In this document: positions 47,045 to 57,795 of the stretch, in pieces | How positions within the stretch are numbered: the first letter of the stretch is position 1 | How the letters are laid out: every line of letters starts with the position of its first letter | Origin: Variovorax sp. PAMC 28711 | Lineage (GTDB): Bacteria > Pseudomonadota > Gammaproteobacteria > Burkholderiales > Burkholderiaceae_C | Reading direction: 5' to 3' | Length of the DNA stretch: 64,000 bases | Assembly (NCBI RefSeq): GCF_001577265.1 | Contig: NZ_CP014517.1 | Location: 735,001 to 799,000, forward strand | Notes under the pieces: model-generated | Told to the model about the DNA's origin: nothing | Databases searched by the model: none | Seen by the model: only the letters and a program-made list of their open reading frames with translations | Program-made: the position numbers and the translations under genes

Positions 47045-49135
47045 ATGGTCACACCCACCCTCCCCGCCCGAACGCTCACCATCGACGGTGAGATCGGCAT
47101 CCTGGCGGTCAGCTACCCGCCCGTCAACGCGCTGTCGCAAGTGATGCGCGAAGCCATCGTCGAAGGCATGCGCGAGGCCAATGCCAACCCGGCGATCAAG
47201 GCGGTGGTCCTGATCTGCGAGGGCCGCACCTTCGTGGCGGGCGCCGACATCACCGAGTTCGGCAAGCCGCCCCAGACGCCGTCGCTGCGCGATGCGCAGG
47301 ATCAGATCGAGGGCGCCGGCAAGCCGGTGATCGCCGCCATCCATGGCACCGCACTGGGCGGTGGCCTGGAGGTCGCGCTCTGCTGCCACTACCGCGTGGC
47401 CGTGCCCGGCGCCAAATGCGGTCTGCCCGAGATACTTTTGGGCCTGTTGCCTGGGGCTGGCGGCACGCAGCGCCTGCCACGCATCGTCGGTGTCGAGAAG
47501 GCGCTGGACATGATCCTGAACGGCAGCCATGTTCCTGCCACGCAATGCCTGGCGATGGGCCTGGTCGATGAACTGGTGCCCGAAGGCGAATTGCGTGCCG
47601 GCGCCATCGCCTTTGCGCGCAAGGTGCTGGCAGAGGGTCGGCCATTGCGCAAGGTGCGCGACACCGACGACAAGCTCATCGCCGCGCGCGGTCACCCCGA
47701 GATCTTCGCCCAGGTGCGCAAGGCCAACGCCCGCAAATTCCGCGGCTTCCCGGCGCCGGAGGCCAACATCCAGTGCATCGAGGCGGCCGTCAACGGCAGC
47801 TTCGACGAGGGCCTCGCCACCGAGCGCAAGCTGTTCATGGAACTGGTGGCCGGCACGCCGTCCATTGCACAGCGCTACGCCTTCTTTGCCGAGCGCAAGG
47901 CGGCCAAGATTCCGGACGTGCCCGACGACACACCGATCGTGAAAGTCGCCAAGGTCGGCATCATCGGCGCCGGCACCATGGGTGGCGGCATTGCGATGAA
48001 CTTCGCCAACGTCGGCATCCCGGTGATCCTGGTGGAAACCCAACAGGCCGCGCTGGACCGCGGGCTGGCCTTGGTGCGCAAGAACTACGAGAACTCGGCC
48101 AAACGCGGCCGCTTCACGACCGAGCAGGTCGAACAGCGCATGGGCCTGCTGACCGGCAGCCTGGAGATGGAAGCGCTGGCCGATTGCGACCTCGTGATCG
48201 AGGCCGTGTTCGAGAACATGGCGGTCAAGAAAGAGATCTTCGGCACGCTCGATCGCATCTGCAAACCCGGCGCCGTGCTGGCCACCAACACCTCGGCCCT
48301 GGACGTCAACGAGATCGCGACCGCCGCCACGTCGCGGCCCGAGGCCGTGGTGGGCATGCACTTCTTCTCGCCAGCCAACGTCATGAAGCTGCTCGAGGTC
48401 GTGCGCGGCACGAAGACCAGCAACACAGCGTTGGCCACCGCGATGCATATCGGCAAGAAGGTCGGCAAGGTGGCCGCTGTGTCGGGCGTGTGCCCCGGCT
48501 TCATCGGCAACCGCATCCTGGCCGCACGCGGGGCGCAGGCCCAGATGATGGTGATGGAAGGTGCGATGCCCTGGGACATCGACCAGGTTCTGTACGACTT
48601 CGGAATGCCCATGGGTCCGTTTGCGATGAGTGACCTGGCGGGGCTGGACATTGGTTGGAGCAAGGACACAAGCAAGAGCGCGACGGTGCGCGAGGTGTTG
48701 TGCGAGATGGACCGGCGCGGCCAGAAGACCGGCGCCGGCTACTACGACTACGAGGTCGTCGACGGCACGCGCACCGCCCAACCCAGCGAGGTGACGCGCA
48801 AGCTCATCCTCGATTTCATGGCCAAGCAAGGCAAGGTCGCGCGCGCGGTGAGCAAAGACGAAATCCTCGAACGCTGCACCTACGCCATGGTCAACGAGGG
48901 CGCCAAGATCCTGGAAGAAGGCATTGCCGTGCGCGCCAGCGACATCGATGTGGTGTGGATCAACGGCTATGGCTGGCCGGTCTACCGCGGCGGCCCGATG
49001 TTCTACGCTGACACCGTGGGCCTGGACACCGTGGTAGCCAAGCTCAAGGCATACGGCGACCGCATGGGACCCGGCTTCACGTTGTCGCCACTGCTGGAGC
49101 GGTTGGCCGCTGAAGGCAAGACCTTCACGCGCTGA
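47045..49135 (+). CDS. Bifunctional enoyl-CoA hydratase / 3-hydroxyacyl-CoA dehydrogenase
   Basis: 696 aa in peroxisomal-MFE1-like order: N-terminal crotonase domain (about 10-190; [47 protein letters not shown]), then an NAD-binding domain ([17 protein letters not shown] near 302) and C-terminal dehydrogenase domains (about 480-690). It hydrates enoyl-CoA and oxidises the 3-hydroxy product. RBS CCGGAG. It is third in the thiolase-regulator-FadB group. Confidence 0.95.
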   Translation: MVTPTLPARTLTIDGEIGILAVSYPPVNALSQVMREAIVEGMREANANPAIKAVVLICEGRTFVAGADITEFGKPPQTPSLRDAQDQIEGAGKPVIAAIHGTALGGGLEVALCCHYRVAVPGAKCGLPEILLGLLPGAGGTQRLPRIVGVEKALDMILNGSHVPATQCLAMGLVDELVPEGELRAGAIAFARKVLAEGRPLRKVRDTDDKLIAARGHPEIFAQVRKANARKFRGFPAPEANIQCIEAAVNGSFDEGLATERKLFMELVAGTPSIAQRYAFFAERKAAKIPDVPDDTPIVKVAKVGIIGAGTMGGGIAMNFANVGIPVILVETQQAALDRGLALVRKNYENSAKRGRFTTEQVEQRMGLLTGSLEMEALADCDLVIEAVFENMAVKKEIFGTLDRICKPGAVLATNTSALDVNEIATAATSRPEAVVGMHFFSPANVMKLLEVVRGTKTSNTALATAMHIGKKVGKVAAVSGVCPGFIGNRILAARGAQAQMMVMEGAMPWDIDQVLYDFGMPMGPFAMSDLAGLDIGWSKDTSKSATVREVLCEMDRRGQKTGAGYYDYEVVDGTRTAQPSEVTRKLILDFMAKQGKVARAVSKDEILERCTYAMVNEGAKILEEGIAVRASDIDVVWINGYGWPVYRGGPMFYADTVGLDTVVAKLKAYGDRMGPGFTLSPLLERLAAEGKTFTR

Positions 49136-49147
49136 GCACGCGGGCTC

Positions 49148-49180
49148 GGGCGCTGCGTGCCTGTCTGGCCTGCAGCGCCC
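49148..49180. terminator. Hairpin between convergent genes
   Basis: A 9-bp stem GGGCGCTGC/GCAGCGCCC in the 53-base gap between the FadB-like gene and the amidohydrolase. Likely a bidirectional terminator, without a T-run. Confidence 0.5.
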
Positions 49181-49188
49181 GCCGCCTT

Positions 49189-50205
49189 TCAGAGCCGGTA
49201 CACGCGCTGCGCGGTGCCATAGAACATCGCGTGCTGTTCGTCAGTGGGGTACGCTGCCGCGATCTTCTTCATCGCATTCCAGTAGCTGACATAGGGCAGG
49301 GAGCGCCGATCCACCGGGAAGTTGCTCTCGAACATGCAGCGTTCCGGGCCGAAGCACTCGATGGTGTGGCGGTAGTAGCGGCCCTGGGCCTCGACCAGTT
49401 CGTCGGAGTGGGCGGGCAGCGCGCGCCGGTCCCAGCCGAAGCCGTTGTCGGGCATCGCCAGCCCGCCGAGCTTGGCGACCACGTTGGGGCAGCGCGCGAT
49501 GTCGGCGATGTCCTGCTGCCAGCGGCTGAAGATCGTGTCGCGCTGGCCGGCATAACCGCCCACGCCCAGCGGCGTCCCGAAATGATCCAGCACCAGTGTC
49601 GTGCCGGGCACTGCACGCGCGAGCGCGGCAAAGTCCGGATTCTGATGGTGGTAGTGCCAGGTGTCGTAGCTGTATCCCAGACGCCCCAGCAGCGCCACGC
49701 CGGCACGAAAGTCGGCATCGGCGTACAGGCCTTCGGCACCGCGGCCGGGGATCGACAGCGCTTGTGGGTTCGGGTCGCGCGCGCCGGCATGGCGGATGCC
49801 ACGAAAGAGGCCTTGCGCCGCGTCGATTTGCGCGGCCAGCACCTCTTGCAACACCGCAGCCGGCTGGCGCAGGTCGGTGTGACCGACAAAGCCGGCGATC
49901 TCGGCACCGCCCCCACCTTCGCGCCCAGCCTTGGCGATGCCGGCGACGAATTCGGCTTCGCCCACGCTGCGCAGGTGCTCCGGTCCCTCCTCGCGGTAAT
50001 TCGCGCGGCACTCGATGAACACGGTCTTCTGGATGTTGTGGCCCGCGCCGGTGTCGGCCCACAGCTGGCCCAGCAGATAGGGCCCGAACTCGCCGCGCGA
50101 CACCCACAGGTGGTGGTGCGGATCGACGATGGGGCGCTCGGGGTCGATCGGCTGCTCGCGCACCTGGTTCAGCCAGGCCGTGGATCCGGGGACAGGGTGG
50201 GTCAT
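49189..50205 (-). CDS. Amidohydrolase family protein (PF04909-type TIM barrel)
   Basis: 338 aa metal-dependent hydrolase: PIVDPHHHLWVSRGEF with the HxH motif near residue 27, TLVLDHFGTPLGV and CMFESNFPVDRR with late Asp. Relatives include lactonases and decarboxylases. As the last gene of the long minus-strand operon, a lactonase feeding 4-hydroxy acid into the pathway is attractive, but this is inference. ATG at 50205, four bases after the MATE stop. Confidence 0.88.
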   Translation of the reverse strand: MTHPVPGSTAWLNQVREQPIDPERPIVDPHHHLWVSRGEFGPYLLGQLWADTGAGHNIQKTVFIECRANYREEGPEHLRSVGEAEFVAGIAKAGREGGGGAEIAGFVGHTDLRQPAAVLQEVLAAQIDAAQGLFRGIRHAGARDPNPQALSIPGRGAEGLYADADFRAGVALLGRLGYSYDTWHYHHQNPDFAALARAVPGTTLVLDHFGTPLGVGGYAGQRDTIFSRWQQDIADIARCPNVVAKLGGLAMPDNGFGWDRRALPAHSDELVEAQGRYYRHTIECFGPERCMFESNFPVDRRSLPYVSYWNAMKKIAAAYPTDEQHAMFYGTAQRVYRL

Positions 50206-50209
50206 CGTC

Positions 50210-51652
50210 TTACTCTCCCAAGTGGGCGTTGGCCGCCACGGTGGTGGCGGCCAGCGGCGTCAGCATCAGCGGCCGCCGCCGCCACGAGCCCCAGCGGTAG
50301 TAGCCCCAGGCGATCAGCGCCGAGGTGATGCTGCCGAACGGAAAGCTCCACCAGATGGCGGCCTCGCCCAGCCAGGGCTTCAACCACAGCGCAAAAGGTA
50401 CACGGCAGCCCCACATGGTGATGAAGAAGATCAGCATCGGCGCCAGCATCGCGCCGTTGGCGCGCACCACGGCAAACAGGCCCATCGTGATCGACAACGC
50501 GATCCAGCCCCACAGCACAATGAAGTTGATGTTGCGCGCCTGCGCCAGCACCTCGCCGCCCGCCGGGATGAATAGGCGCAACGGCAGGTCGTCGAAGCCA
50601 GCGCCCAAGCCGTAGATCAGCAGCGTGGCTGCGATGGAGACGGCCAAACTGGTCAGGCAGCCGCGCAGCGCGATCTGCTCCACGCGGGGCCAGCGGCCGG
50701 CGCCGATGTTCATGGCCGCCATCGCCGACATCGACGCGGCCAGCGCGTTGCTCGGCATCTGCACAAAAGTCCACAACTGCGCCGCGCCGCTGTAGGCCGC
50801 TGCGGTAGCGGCGCCATAGGTGTTGACCTGGCCCAGCAGCACGAAGTAAGCGCCCTGCGTGACGATGGACTCCAGCGCCACGGGCACGCCGCGCCGCACC
50901 ATCAGCATCAGCAGCGCCGGCTCCGGGCGCAGGTGACGGATGTCATCGCCATGCAGCGCGATGGGCAGGCGCCGGCGGTACACATAGGCGGTCAGCGCGC
51001 CGAGCGCGCCCGCCGCACCCAGCAGGCTGCCCACGCCCGCGCCGGCAATGCCCATGCCGGGCAGCAGGCCACCCAAGCCGGTCAGCAGGGCCGGCACCAG
51101 CGCCATTGACAACCCGATCCACACCAGCGTGAACTTGAACGGTGTGCGCGAGTCGCCAGCGCCGCGCATCATCATCACCATCACCAGGTAGGTGAAGATG
51201 ACCGGCATCGACAGCGAGGTGAAGCGCAGGTGCACCACGGCAAAGTCGCGCGACTCGGCCGGTGTGCCGAGGGCGTGGATGATGGCCGGAGACAACCACC
51301 AGCCGGCCGCCGCAACGACGACCGAGAAGCCCATCACGAATGCCAGTGCGCAACCGGTGACCCGCTTGACCGCATCGATGTCGCCGGCTCCCAGGGACTG
51401 GGCGATGGCCACGCCCGCCGCGGTGCCGATACCCATCGCGGCGCCCATGAGCATGAACATGAGCACGCTGGCCGTGGTGACGGCCGTGAGCGCGTTGGGC
51501 CCCAGCACCTGACCCACCCACATCGCGGCCCAGGTCCCGGAGACCGCGTGCAGGAAATTGGTGGCCAGCAGCGGCAGCGCAAACCGCAGCAGCGTCGGCG
51601 TGATCGGCGCGTCGACGAAGCGACTGGCCAGGACGTGGACGGGTGCGGTCAC
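50210..51652 (-). CDS. MATE family efflux transporter
   Basis: 480 aa with twelve predicted helices in two homologous halves, the MATE fold, driving export with Na+ or H+. It has LPLLATNFLHAVSGTWAAMW and GAAMGIGTAAGVAIAQSLGA. GTG start overlapping the acyl-CoA ligase stop by four bases, so the two are coupled. It could export a toxic intermediate or the substrate. Confidence 0.9.
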   Translation of the reverse strand: MTAPVHVLASRFVDAPITPTLLRFALPLLATNFLHAVSGTWAAMWVGQVLGPNALTAVTTASVLMFMLMGAAMGIGTAAGVAIAQSLGAGDIDAVKRVTGCALAFVMGFSVVVAAAGWWLSPAIIHALGTPAESRDFAVVHLRFTSLSMPVIFTYLVMVMMMRGAGDSRTPFKFTLVWIGLSMALVPALLTGLGGLLPGMGIAGAGVGSLLGAAGALGALTAYVYRRRLPIALHGDDIRHLRPEPALLMLMVRRGVPVALESIVTQGAYFVLLGQVNTYGAATAAAYSGAAQLWTFVQMPSNALAASMSAMAAMNIGAGRWPRVEQIALRGCLTSLAVSIAATLLIYGLGAGFDDLPLRLFIPAGGEVLAQARNINFIVLWGWIALSITMGLFAVVRANGAMLAPMLIFFITMWGCRVPFALWLKPWLGEAAIWWSFPFGSITSALIAWGYYRWGSWRRRPLMLTPLAATTVAANAHLGE

Positions 51653-53350
51653 ATGCCCGCTGCGCTGCCCAGGAGTGCCGCCAGTGCGGTCTGTTTGATC
51701 TGACGCTTCAGGATCTTGCCCGACGGCGTGCGCGGCAGCGGCTCCGCGGCAACGTGGATAAAGCGCGGGATCTCGAAGCGCGCCAGGTGCGCGACCAGGA
51801 ATGCGCGCAGTGCCTCGACATCCAGGTTCGGCGAGCCGTGCACCGTGGCACCCACCTCCTCGCCCATGCGCTCGTCAGGCACCGCATAGACAGCGGCCTC
51901 GTGCACATCGGGATGCATCAGCAGCGCGGCCTCGACCTGGCCACAGCCGATGTTCTCGCCGCCGCGGATAATCAGGTCCTTGATGCGGTCGACGATGAAC
52001 AGAAAACCTTCGTCGTCCAGGTAGGCCACGTCGCCGGTGCGGAACCAGTCGCCGTCGATGAAGGACTGCGCGTTGGCCTCGGGCCGGTTCCAGTAGCCGG
52101 GAAACATCGAGGTGCCTCGCACCAACAGCTCGCCGCGCTCGCCGGCCGGAAGGGCCTTGCCCAGTTCGTCGATCACCTTCAGTTCCAGCACCTGCGAGCA
52201 GCGGCCCGAACTGGCCGGACGACTCAGGTAGTCCTCGCCGCCAATGCCGGCGCCGATGGCGTTGGTCTCGGTCATGCCCCAGCCGGTGCCGGGCAGGGCC
52301 TGGCCGAAACTCCGGGCGATCTCGCGCACCTGCTCCGGCGCACGCGGTGCACCACCGCCGCCCACCCACATCAGGCTGTCCAGGCTGTACTTCTTCTGCT
52401 GCGCCACGCGCACCAGGTCGCCGGTCATCGCGGCGGGTGCCGCCACCGTGGTCAGGCGCTCGCGGTCGATCAGTTCGGCCGCGACTTCGGGGTCCCAGCG
52501 GTACATGCACACCATGCGCCGCTGGGCGCGGTAGCCGGCCAGGTAGGAGGTGTGCAGCCCCGAGACATGGAACAACGGCACCGCCAGCAGCGTGCCGGGC
52601 TGCTCGACGGGCGCCGGCTCCAGCCCGGCGACACGCTCGCCGATTTCCCGGTCCAGTTCCCAGGACAGCAGCGCGGCCAGGATGTTCCGGTGCGTCGAGA
52701 CCACGCCCTTGGGGTGTCCGGTCGAGCCCGAGGTGAAGAGGATGGTGGCGTAGTCGTCAGGCCCGATATCGACCGCTGGCATGGCGACGTCGCCCGCGGC
52801 TTCGGTGAGCGCCTGCAGCGACCGTACGCCCGCGGGCAACTCGGTCGTGCGCACCGCCAGGCATTGCAACTGCGGCAAGGCCGCGCGCACCGCCGGCTGC
52901 ACCAACCGCGTCACGCGCTCGGCATCGGCCAGCACCACATTGGCGCCGCTGTCCTGCAGGCCATAGAGCAGCTCTTCGGCCTGCCAGTGGCCGTTCATGG
53001 CCACGGCCACCGCACCGATGCTGGTGATGGCGCAGAAGGCCAGAACCCATTCGGGGTAGTTGCGCATCGCGATCGCGACCCGATCCCCCGGCGCACGCCG
53101 CAGTCGTGCACCAGCACATGGCCGATGCGGCCTGCGGCGGCCCAAGCCTCGGCAAAGCTCAGCCGCTCGTCCTGGTAGACCAGAAGGGCAGCGCACTGGC
53201 GGTGGACTCGTACAGCGCCCGCAGCGAGGACGGGGCGTTGGCAAACACCCTGACCCGGCGCCCTCCCACGGTGGCATCCTCCAGCGCGTAGGGCATATCG
53301 GCCGCCGTGAGGACCGAAATGGCCTCGGCGCGAGTCATCGGTGCAGCCAT
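51649..53350 (-). pseudogene. AMP-dependent acyl-CoA synthetase/ligase, two frameshifts
   Basis: Activates a carboxylic acid to acyl-CoA via acyl-AMP. The P-loop ILFTSGSTGHPKGVVSTHRN, the GWGMTETNAIG motif, GELLVRGTSMFPGYWNRPE, WFRTGDVAYLDDEGF and the C-terminal GKILKRQI with the catalytic Lys are intact. The N-terminal part shifts frame twice: one base is missing at about 53183 (ALPF to LVYQDERLSF), and one C from the run at 53095-53099 (GVRRG to DRVAIAMRN). Corrected length is 567 aa. Both look like indels, not decay. Confidence 0.87.
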
Positions 53351-53376
53351 CAGGTGCTCCTGTGAAGAGGTTAGGT

Positions 53377-54225
53377 TCAGTGGTAGGTGAAGCTGGCATT
53401 GGAGACGACGGTTTTGTCGCCGACGCGGCCTTCGAAGATCAGTCGGCCCGCGCCGTCGTGCCAGCCGACGAGGCGCAGCGTGTCGCCCGGGTACACCGGC
53501 GACGAGAAGCGCAGCGTCAATGAACCAAAGCGCGCCGCATCGCCGCCGCACAGCGCGGCCAGTAGCAGCTGGCCGCAATGGCCGTAAGTGCACAGGCCGT
53601 GCAGGAGGGGCTGGGCAAAGCCGCCGAACGCCGCCGCCTCGGGCGCGATGTGCAGCGGGTTGTCGTCGCCCGACAGCCGATAGACGTGCGCCTGGTTGAC
53701 GGCGATAGGGACCGACAGGTCAAGCTCGTGCGCACGCTCGGGCACCACGATCTTGGTCGAGCGGCCGATGCCCGCACCCTCGAAGGGCTCGATGTCGCCC
53801 AGTGCCGCCACGCCACGCCGGAACGACCCGCTGACCATGCGCACACAGACCTGGCCGGTGCCATCGATGACTTCCGACTCGACCTCGGCAAACGCGGCAT
53901 TGCGCGGGCGCGGGTGCACCGACAGCAGCCGTGAACGGACCTGTACCGTGCCTTCCAGCGGCAGCGGGGCCAGCAACGCCAGATGGCGTTCGGCGTCCAG
54001 CAACAACGGCCCGGGCGACGGCGGCAACGCGTTGGCATCGAGCGTCAGGCCCGCACCACCCCAGCGGATCGCGAAGGTGGGAAACACCGCGAACTGCGGC
54101 TGCCGCTCGTACACATGGCGCAGATCGCTGCAGCCAATACCCACCGCGTACAGCAGCACGTCACGCTGCGTGTAGCTGATGGCCACCGGCTCACTCCAGG
54201 GGCCGGGTTGGTCGTCGGGCAGCAA
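53377..54225 (-). CDS. MaoC-like hydratase
   Basis: 282 aa with two hot-dog folds. The C-terminal half has YRLSGDDNPLHIAPEAAAFG, the R-hydratase 2 signature with its Asp/His pair. It hydrates trans-2-enoyl-CoA to the R-3-hydroxyacyl-CoA, or acts on a branched substrate. As written the start is TTG at 54225. An ATG at 54248 (MPTYRP) would join in frame if one C is restored at 54228-54230, and I think that is the true start. It sits between the ligase and the kinase. Confidence 0.85.
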   Translation of the reverse strand: MLPDDQPGPWSEPVAISYTQRDVLLYAVGIGCSDLRHVYERQPQFAVFPTFAIRWGGAGLTLDANALPPSPGPLLLDAERHLALLAPLPLEGTVQVRSRLLSVHPRPRNAAFAEVESEVIDGTGQVCVRMVSGSFRRGVAALGDIEPFEGAGIGRSTKIVVPERAHELDLSVPIAVNQAHVYRLSGDDNPLHIAPEAAAFGGFAQPLLHGLCTYGHCGQLLLAALCGGDAARFGSLTLRFSSPVYPGDTLRLVGWHDGAGRLIFEGRVGDKTVVSNASFTYH

Positions 54226-54273
54226 CGCCCGGGGCGATAGGTAGGCATCGGTGTGTTTCGCAGGAAATCGACG

Positions 54274-55347
54274 TCAGGCTTCATGGGCCTGTTGGGCCCA
54301 TCCCCAGGCACGCTCGGCGCGCGGTGCGGCGCTGGCGCCTGCGGCCTTGGCCTGGGCGCTGGAGGCGGTGCCGGCCTCCACACGCTTGGCAATGCCCTGC
54401 GCAATGGCAGCCAGGCGGAACAGGTTGTAGGCCATGTAGAACGACCAGTCGGCGCGCAGCACGTCGGGTGTGCTTACGCCGCTGCTGGCGCAGTACATGG
54501 CCATGTACTCGTCCAGCGTGGGAATGCCCAGCGCGGCCAGGTCCAGTCCCTCCAGCCCGCGGTTCTGCGTCGGCTCCACATGCCACACCATGCAGTGGTA
54601 GCTGAAGTCGGCCAGCGGGTGGCCCAACGTGGACAGCTCCCAATCGAGCACCGCCCGCACGCGGGGCTCGGTCGGGTGAAAGATCATGTTGTCGAGCCGA
54701 TAGTCACCATGCACGACGCAGGCCGCCTCACCGCGCCCACTGGCCGGAATGTTCGCGGGCAACCAGGCCAACAGGGCGTCCATCTCGGGAATGGGCTGCG
54801 TGATCGAAGCCTGGTACTGCTTGCCCCATCGGCTGATCTGCCGCTCCAGGTAGTTGCCGGGCTTGCCGAAGCTGGTCAGCCCGCGCTCGGCCACCGGCAC
54901 CGTGTGCAGCGTCGCAATGACGCGGTTCATTTCGCGGTAGTGGGCGGTGCGCTCGGCGGGGGATGCCAGGCAGCGCCGGGTCCCACAGCACGCGACCTTC
55001 GACGTACTCCATGACAAAGAACACGCGGCCGATGACGGCCTCGTCGCTGCAAAGCGCCAGCATGCGTGCCACCGGCACGCCGCTGCCCTGCAGCGCCTGC
55101 ATCACCGTGTACTCCCGTTCCACCGCATGCGCACTCGGCAGCAATTTGGCGGCCGGGCCGGGCTTGGCGCGCATCACGTAGCTGCGGCCCGGTGTGTCGA
55201 TTTTGTAGGTGGGGTTGGACTGGCCACCCGGAAACTTGCTGACCGTCATCGGGCCGGCAAAGCCGTCCACATGTTGCGTGAGCCAGGCGTGCAGGACGGC
55301 GTGGTCAAAGCCGTGGTCGGTGGTGTTTTCTGGATTGCTTGGGTCAT
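54274..55347 (-). pseudogene. ACAD11-N-terminal-like phosphotransferase (LvaA-type), two frameshifts
   Basis: APH-fold kinase: FPGGQSNPTYKI, YVMRAKPGPAAKLLPSAHAV, FFVMEYVEGRV, catalytic loop HGDYRLDNMIFHPTEP, then VLDWELSTLGHPLAD. This matches the kinase half of ACAD11 closely. In the P. putida lva pathway the homologous LvaA phosphorylates 4-hydroxyacyl-CoA. A missing C at 55330-55331 separates MTQAIQ from ENTTDHGFDH; an extra base in the five-G run at 54958-54962 breaks after LPGIP. The two cancel, giving 357 aa. Starts one base after the VWA stop. Confidence 0.87.
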
Positions 55348-55348
55348 G

Positions 55349-56707
55349 TCAGTGGTAGGCCTCGAGGGCTTCGTCCAGCGTGCGTTCCAGGTCGGCGGCA
55401 GTGGCGCAGTACGACATGCTGGTGCAGTAGGGGTGGTAGCGCAGCATCGCGCTGTCGCCGCTGCCCCAGCGGCCCTCCGGTTCCGGGCACAGCCACACCA
55501 CGCGCTTGGCGCGGCCGGCCAGTTCGGCAAACAGGTCCAGGCGCGGATCGGAGCCATTGCTGCGACCATCGCCCAGCACGATCACCGTGGTGCGGCGGTC
55601 GATGGCGTCCCAGTGCCGATCGTGCAGATCGACCCAGGCCTGGCCGTAGTCGGTGGAGCCGTTGCCCACCTCTTTGAGGATCAACGTCATCGCGTCGTCG
55701 AAAGGCAGCGACGCCAGCGGCGCGGCCACGTCTTGCAGCCGATGGGAAAAGGCAAAGCTGCGCAGGTCGCCCACGGCATCGTGCAGCGCGTACAGGAACA
55801 GCAGCAAAAAGCGCACATGTGCCGCCACCGAGGCCGACACGTCGCACACCACGACGATGCGCGGCTTGTCGCGGCGGCGGTGCTTCCAGGCCAGCGTGAC
55901 GGGCACGCCGTCATGCCCGGCGTTGGCGCGCATCGTGCGGCGAAGGTCGAGCTGGCCGTGCAGTTGCACCCGCTGCTGGCGCGAATGACGGGCGGCCAGC
56001 TTGCGGGCCATGCGCGCCACCGCGATCTTCATGCGCTCCATCTCGGCCGGCGCCATGCGGCCCAGCACGCGGGTCACGGCCACCTCGTTCATGAAGGCTT
56101 CGGTGGCCGGCTGGCCGAACAACGCGAAGCGCTGCTGCACCAGCGCCCGCGCCTGGTGCAGCAAGGCGTCGCGCGCGCCGGTGAGCAGGCGTGCCTCCGC
56201 CTGCGCATCGGCGCCGGACTCGACCATGCGCTGCGCCAGCCGCGCCTCCAGCGGCGCGACACCCAACGCGTCCAGCGTCTGGCGCGCAAAGTAGGCCGAC
56301 TGCGTGGCAAAGCGAATCTCGTCCACGCCGGCGTGGGTGGCAGCGCGCGACAGCGCCACGCGCAAAGCATCGCCGGGTTGGCCATCGGCCTGGAGGGTGG
56401 CCAGGTCCAGCAAGGCATCGACCTGCGCGTCGCCCGTGCGCGCGCGGGCGCCCTCGCCGCCCTCGCCCGCGGCACGCTGGCGGCTTGTCGCTCGCGGCGC
56501 GCCGAAGTACAGATCGAACACCTGATCGTGAATCTGTTTCTCTTCCTCGGACTTCGCCAGCACCACGCCCAGCGTGGCCTTCAGGTTGGCGCGATCGGCA
56601 TAGCCCATCAGTGCCACGGCGCGGGCCGCATCAATGACTTCGGCCGGGGACGCCTCGGCCCCTGCGGCGCGCAGCGCGCGCACAAAGCCGGTGAGGATGC
56701 TGTCCAT
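55349..56707 (-). CDS. VWA domain-containing CoxE-like protein
   Basis: 452 aa. The C-terminal half is a von Willebrand factor A domain of the CoxE type, with VVVCDVSASVAAHVRFLLLF (MIDAS-like DxSxS) and IVLGDGRSNGSDPRLDLFAE. The N-terminal half is helical. CoxD/CoxE-type AAA plus VWA pairs act as chaperones for metal or cofactor insertion. Here it follows the MoxR ATPase with a 15-base gap, inside a fatty-acid-like operon. Confidence 0.9.
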   Translation of the reverse strand: MDSILTGFVRALRAAGAEASPAEVIDAARAVALMGYADRANLKATLGVVLAKSEEEKQIHDQVFDLYFGAPRATSRQRAAGEGGEGARARTGDAQVDALLDLATLQADGQPGDALRVALSRAATHAGVDEIRFATQSAYFARQTLDALGVAPLEARLAQRMVESGADAQAEARLLTGARDALLHQARALVQQRFALFGQPATEAFMNEVAVTRVLGRMAPAEMERMKIAVARMARKLAARHSRQQRVQLHGQLDLRRTMRANAGHDGVPVTLAWKHRRRDKPRIVVVCDVSASVAAHVRFLLLFLYALHDAVGDLRSFAFSHRLQDVAAPLASLPFDDAMTLILKEVGNGSTDYGQAWVDLHDRHWDAIDRRTTVIVLGDGRSNGSDPRLDLFAELAGRAKRVVWLCPEPEGRWGSGDSAMLRYHPYCTSMSYCATAADLERTLDEALEAYH

Positions 56708-56722
56708 CGACGCGGCCGGGCG

Positions 56723-57688
56723 TCAGCGGGCCGCTGCGCCAGCGAGCGCGGCCTGCGTCATAGCACCCAGACGGGAGTCGACTTCGCGGATATCGGTCTC
56801 GCGCTTGAGCAGCACGCCCAGCGTGTCGCGCACCAGCGATTCATCCAGCACGTTGGCGTGCATCAGCAGCAGCGTGCGCGCCCAGTCCACCGACTCGGCG
56901 ATGGACGGTGGCTTGCGGATGTTGTCGGCCCGCAGCGCCTGGACGAAAGCCACCAGCTGCGCCAGCAACTGCTCCTCGATGCGCGGCACGCGCGCACGCA
57001 ACACGCGCTGCTCCAGCGCCGCGTCGGGAAAGCCGATGTGCAAATGCAGACAGCGGCGCTTGAGCGCATCGCCCAGCTCGCGCGTGTTGTTCGAGGTCAG
57101 GACGACCAGCGGCGGTACCTGCGCGCGGATGGTGCCGATCTCGGGAATCGTCACCTGGTAGTCGGCCAGCACTTCCAGCAGCAGGGCTTCGAAGGCCTCT
57201 TCGGACTTGTCGATCTCGTCGATCAGCAAGACGCTGCCGCCGGGCTGCTCCATGGCCTGCAGCAGCGGGCGCGGCTCCAGGAAATCGCGCGAGAAGAAAA
57301 GGTCCTGAAAGCCAGCCAGCTTGTCGAAGGCGCCCGTCAATGTGTCGGCGTCGTCGACCAGCAGGCCGATCTTCTCTTTCAGGATCTGCGTGTAAAGCAA
57401 CTGCTTGCCGTACTTCCACTCGTACAGCGCCTTGCTGTCGTCCAGACCTTCGTAGCACTGCAGGCGCAGCAGTTCGTGGTTCAAGGCGCGGGCGATCGAG
57501 ACGGCCAGGTCGGTCTTGCCGACTCCTGCCGGTCCTTCGATCAGCACCGGCTTGCGCAGATGGTGGGCCAGATAGACCGCCGTGGCGATCTGGCGGGTCG
57601 CGATGTAGCCGACGTCGGCCAGTAGCGCGATGACCGCGTCGATGGACTCCAGACCGGCGGGTGTTGTCGAAGGAAGCGCTGCATTCAT
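56723..57688 (-). CDS. MoxR family AAA+ ATPase (CoxD-like)
   Basis: 321 aa AAA+ ATPase: Walker A LIEGPAGVGKTDLAVSIARA, Walker B SVLLIDEIDKSEEAFEALLL and sensor region VVLTSNNTRELGDAL. Works with the adjacent VWA protein. Starts MNAALPSTTPAGLESIDAVI at ATG 57688. Confidence 0.92.
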   Translation of the reverse strand: MNAALPSTTPAGLESIDAVIALLADVGYIATRQIATAVYLAHHLRKPVLIEGPAGVGKTDLAVSIARALNHELLRLQCYEGLDDSKALYEWKYGKQLLYTQILKEKIGLLVDDADTLTGAFDKLAGFQDLFFSRDFLEPRPLLQAMEQPGGSVLLIDEIDKSEEAFEALLLEVLADYQVTIPEIGTIRAQVPPLVVLTSNNTRELGDALKRRCLHLHIGFPDAALEQRVLRARVPRIEEQLLAQLVAFVQALRADNIRKPPSIAESVDWARTLLLMHANVLDESLVRDTLGVLLKRETDIREVDSRLGAMTQAALAGAAAR

Positions 57689-57795
57689 ACATCAAGTATG
57701 TGCGCGCATCTTGTCACTGGCAGTCTACCGGGTGACACTTGAATCCAAGGGTTTTCCTTGAGTTCAAAGAATCGGTACGGACAACCGAATCCAGA

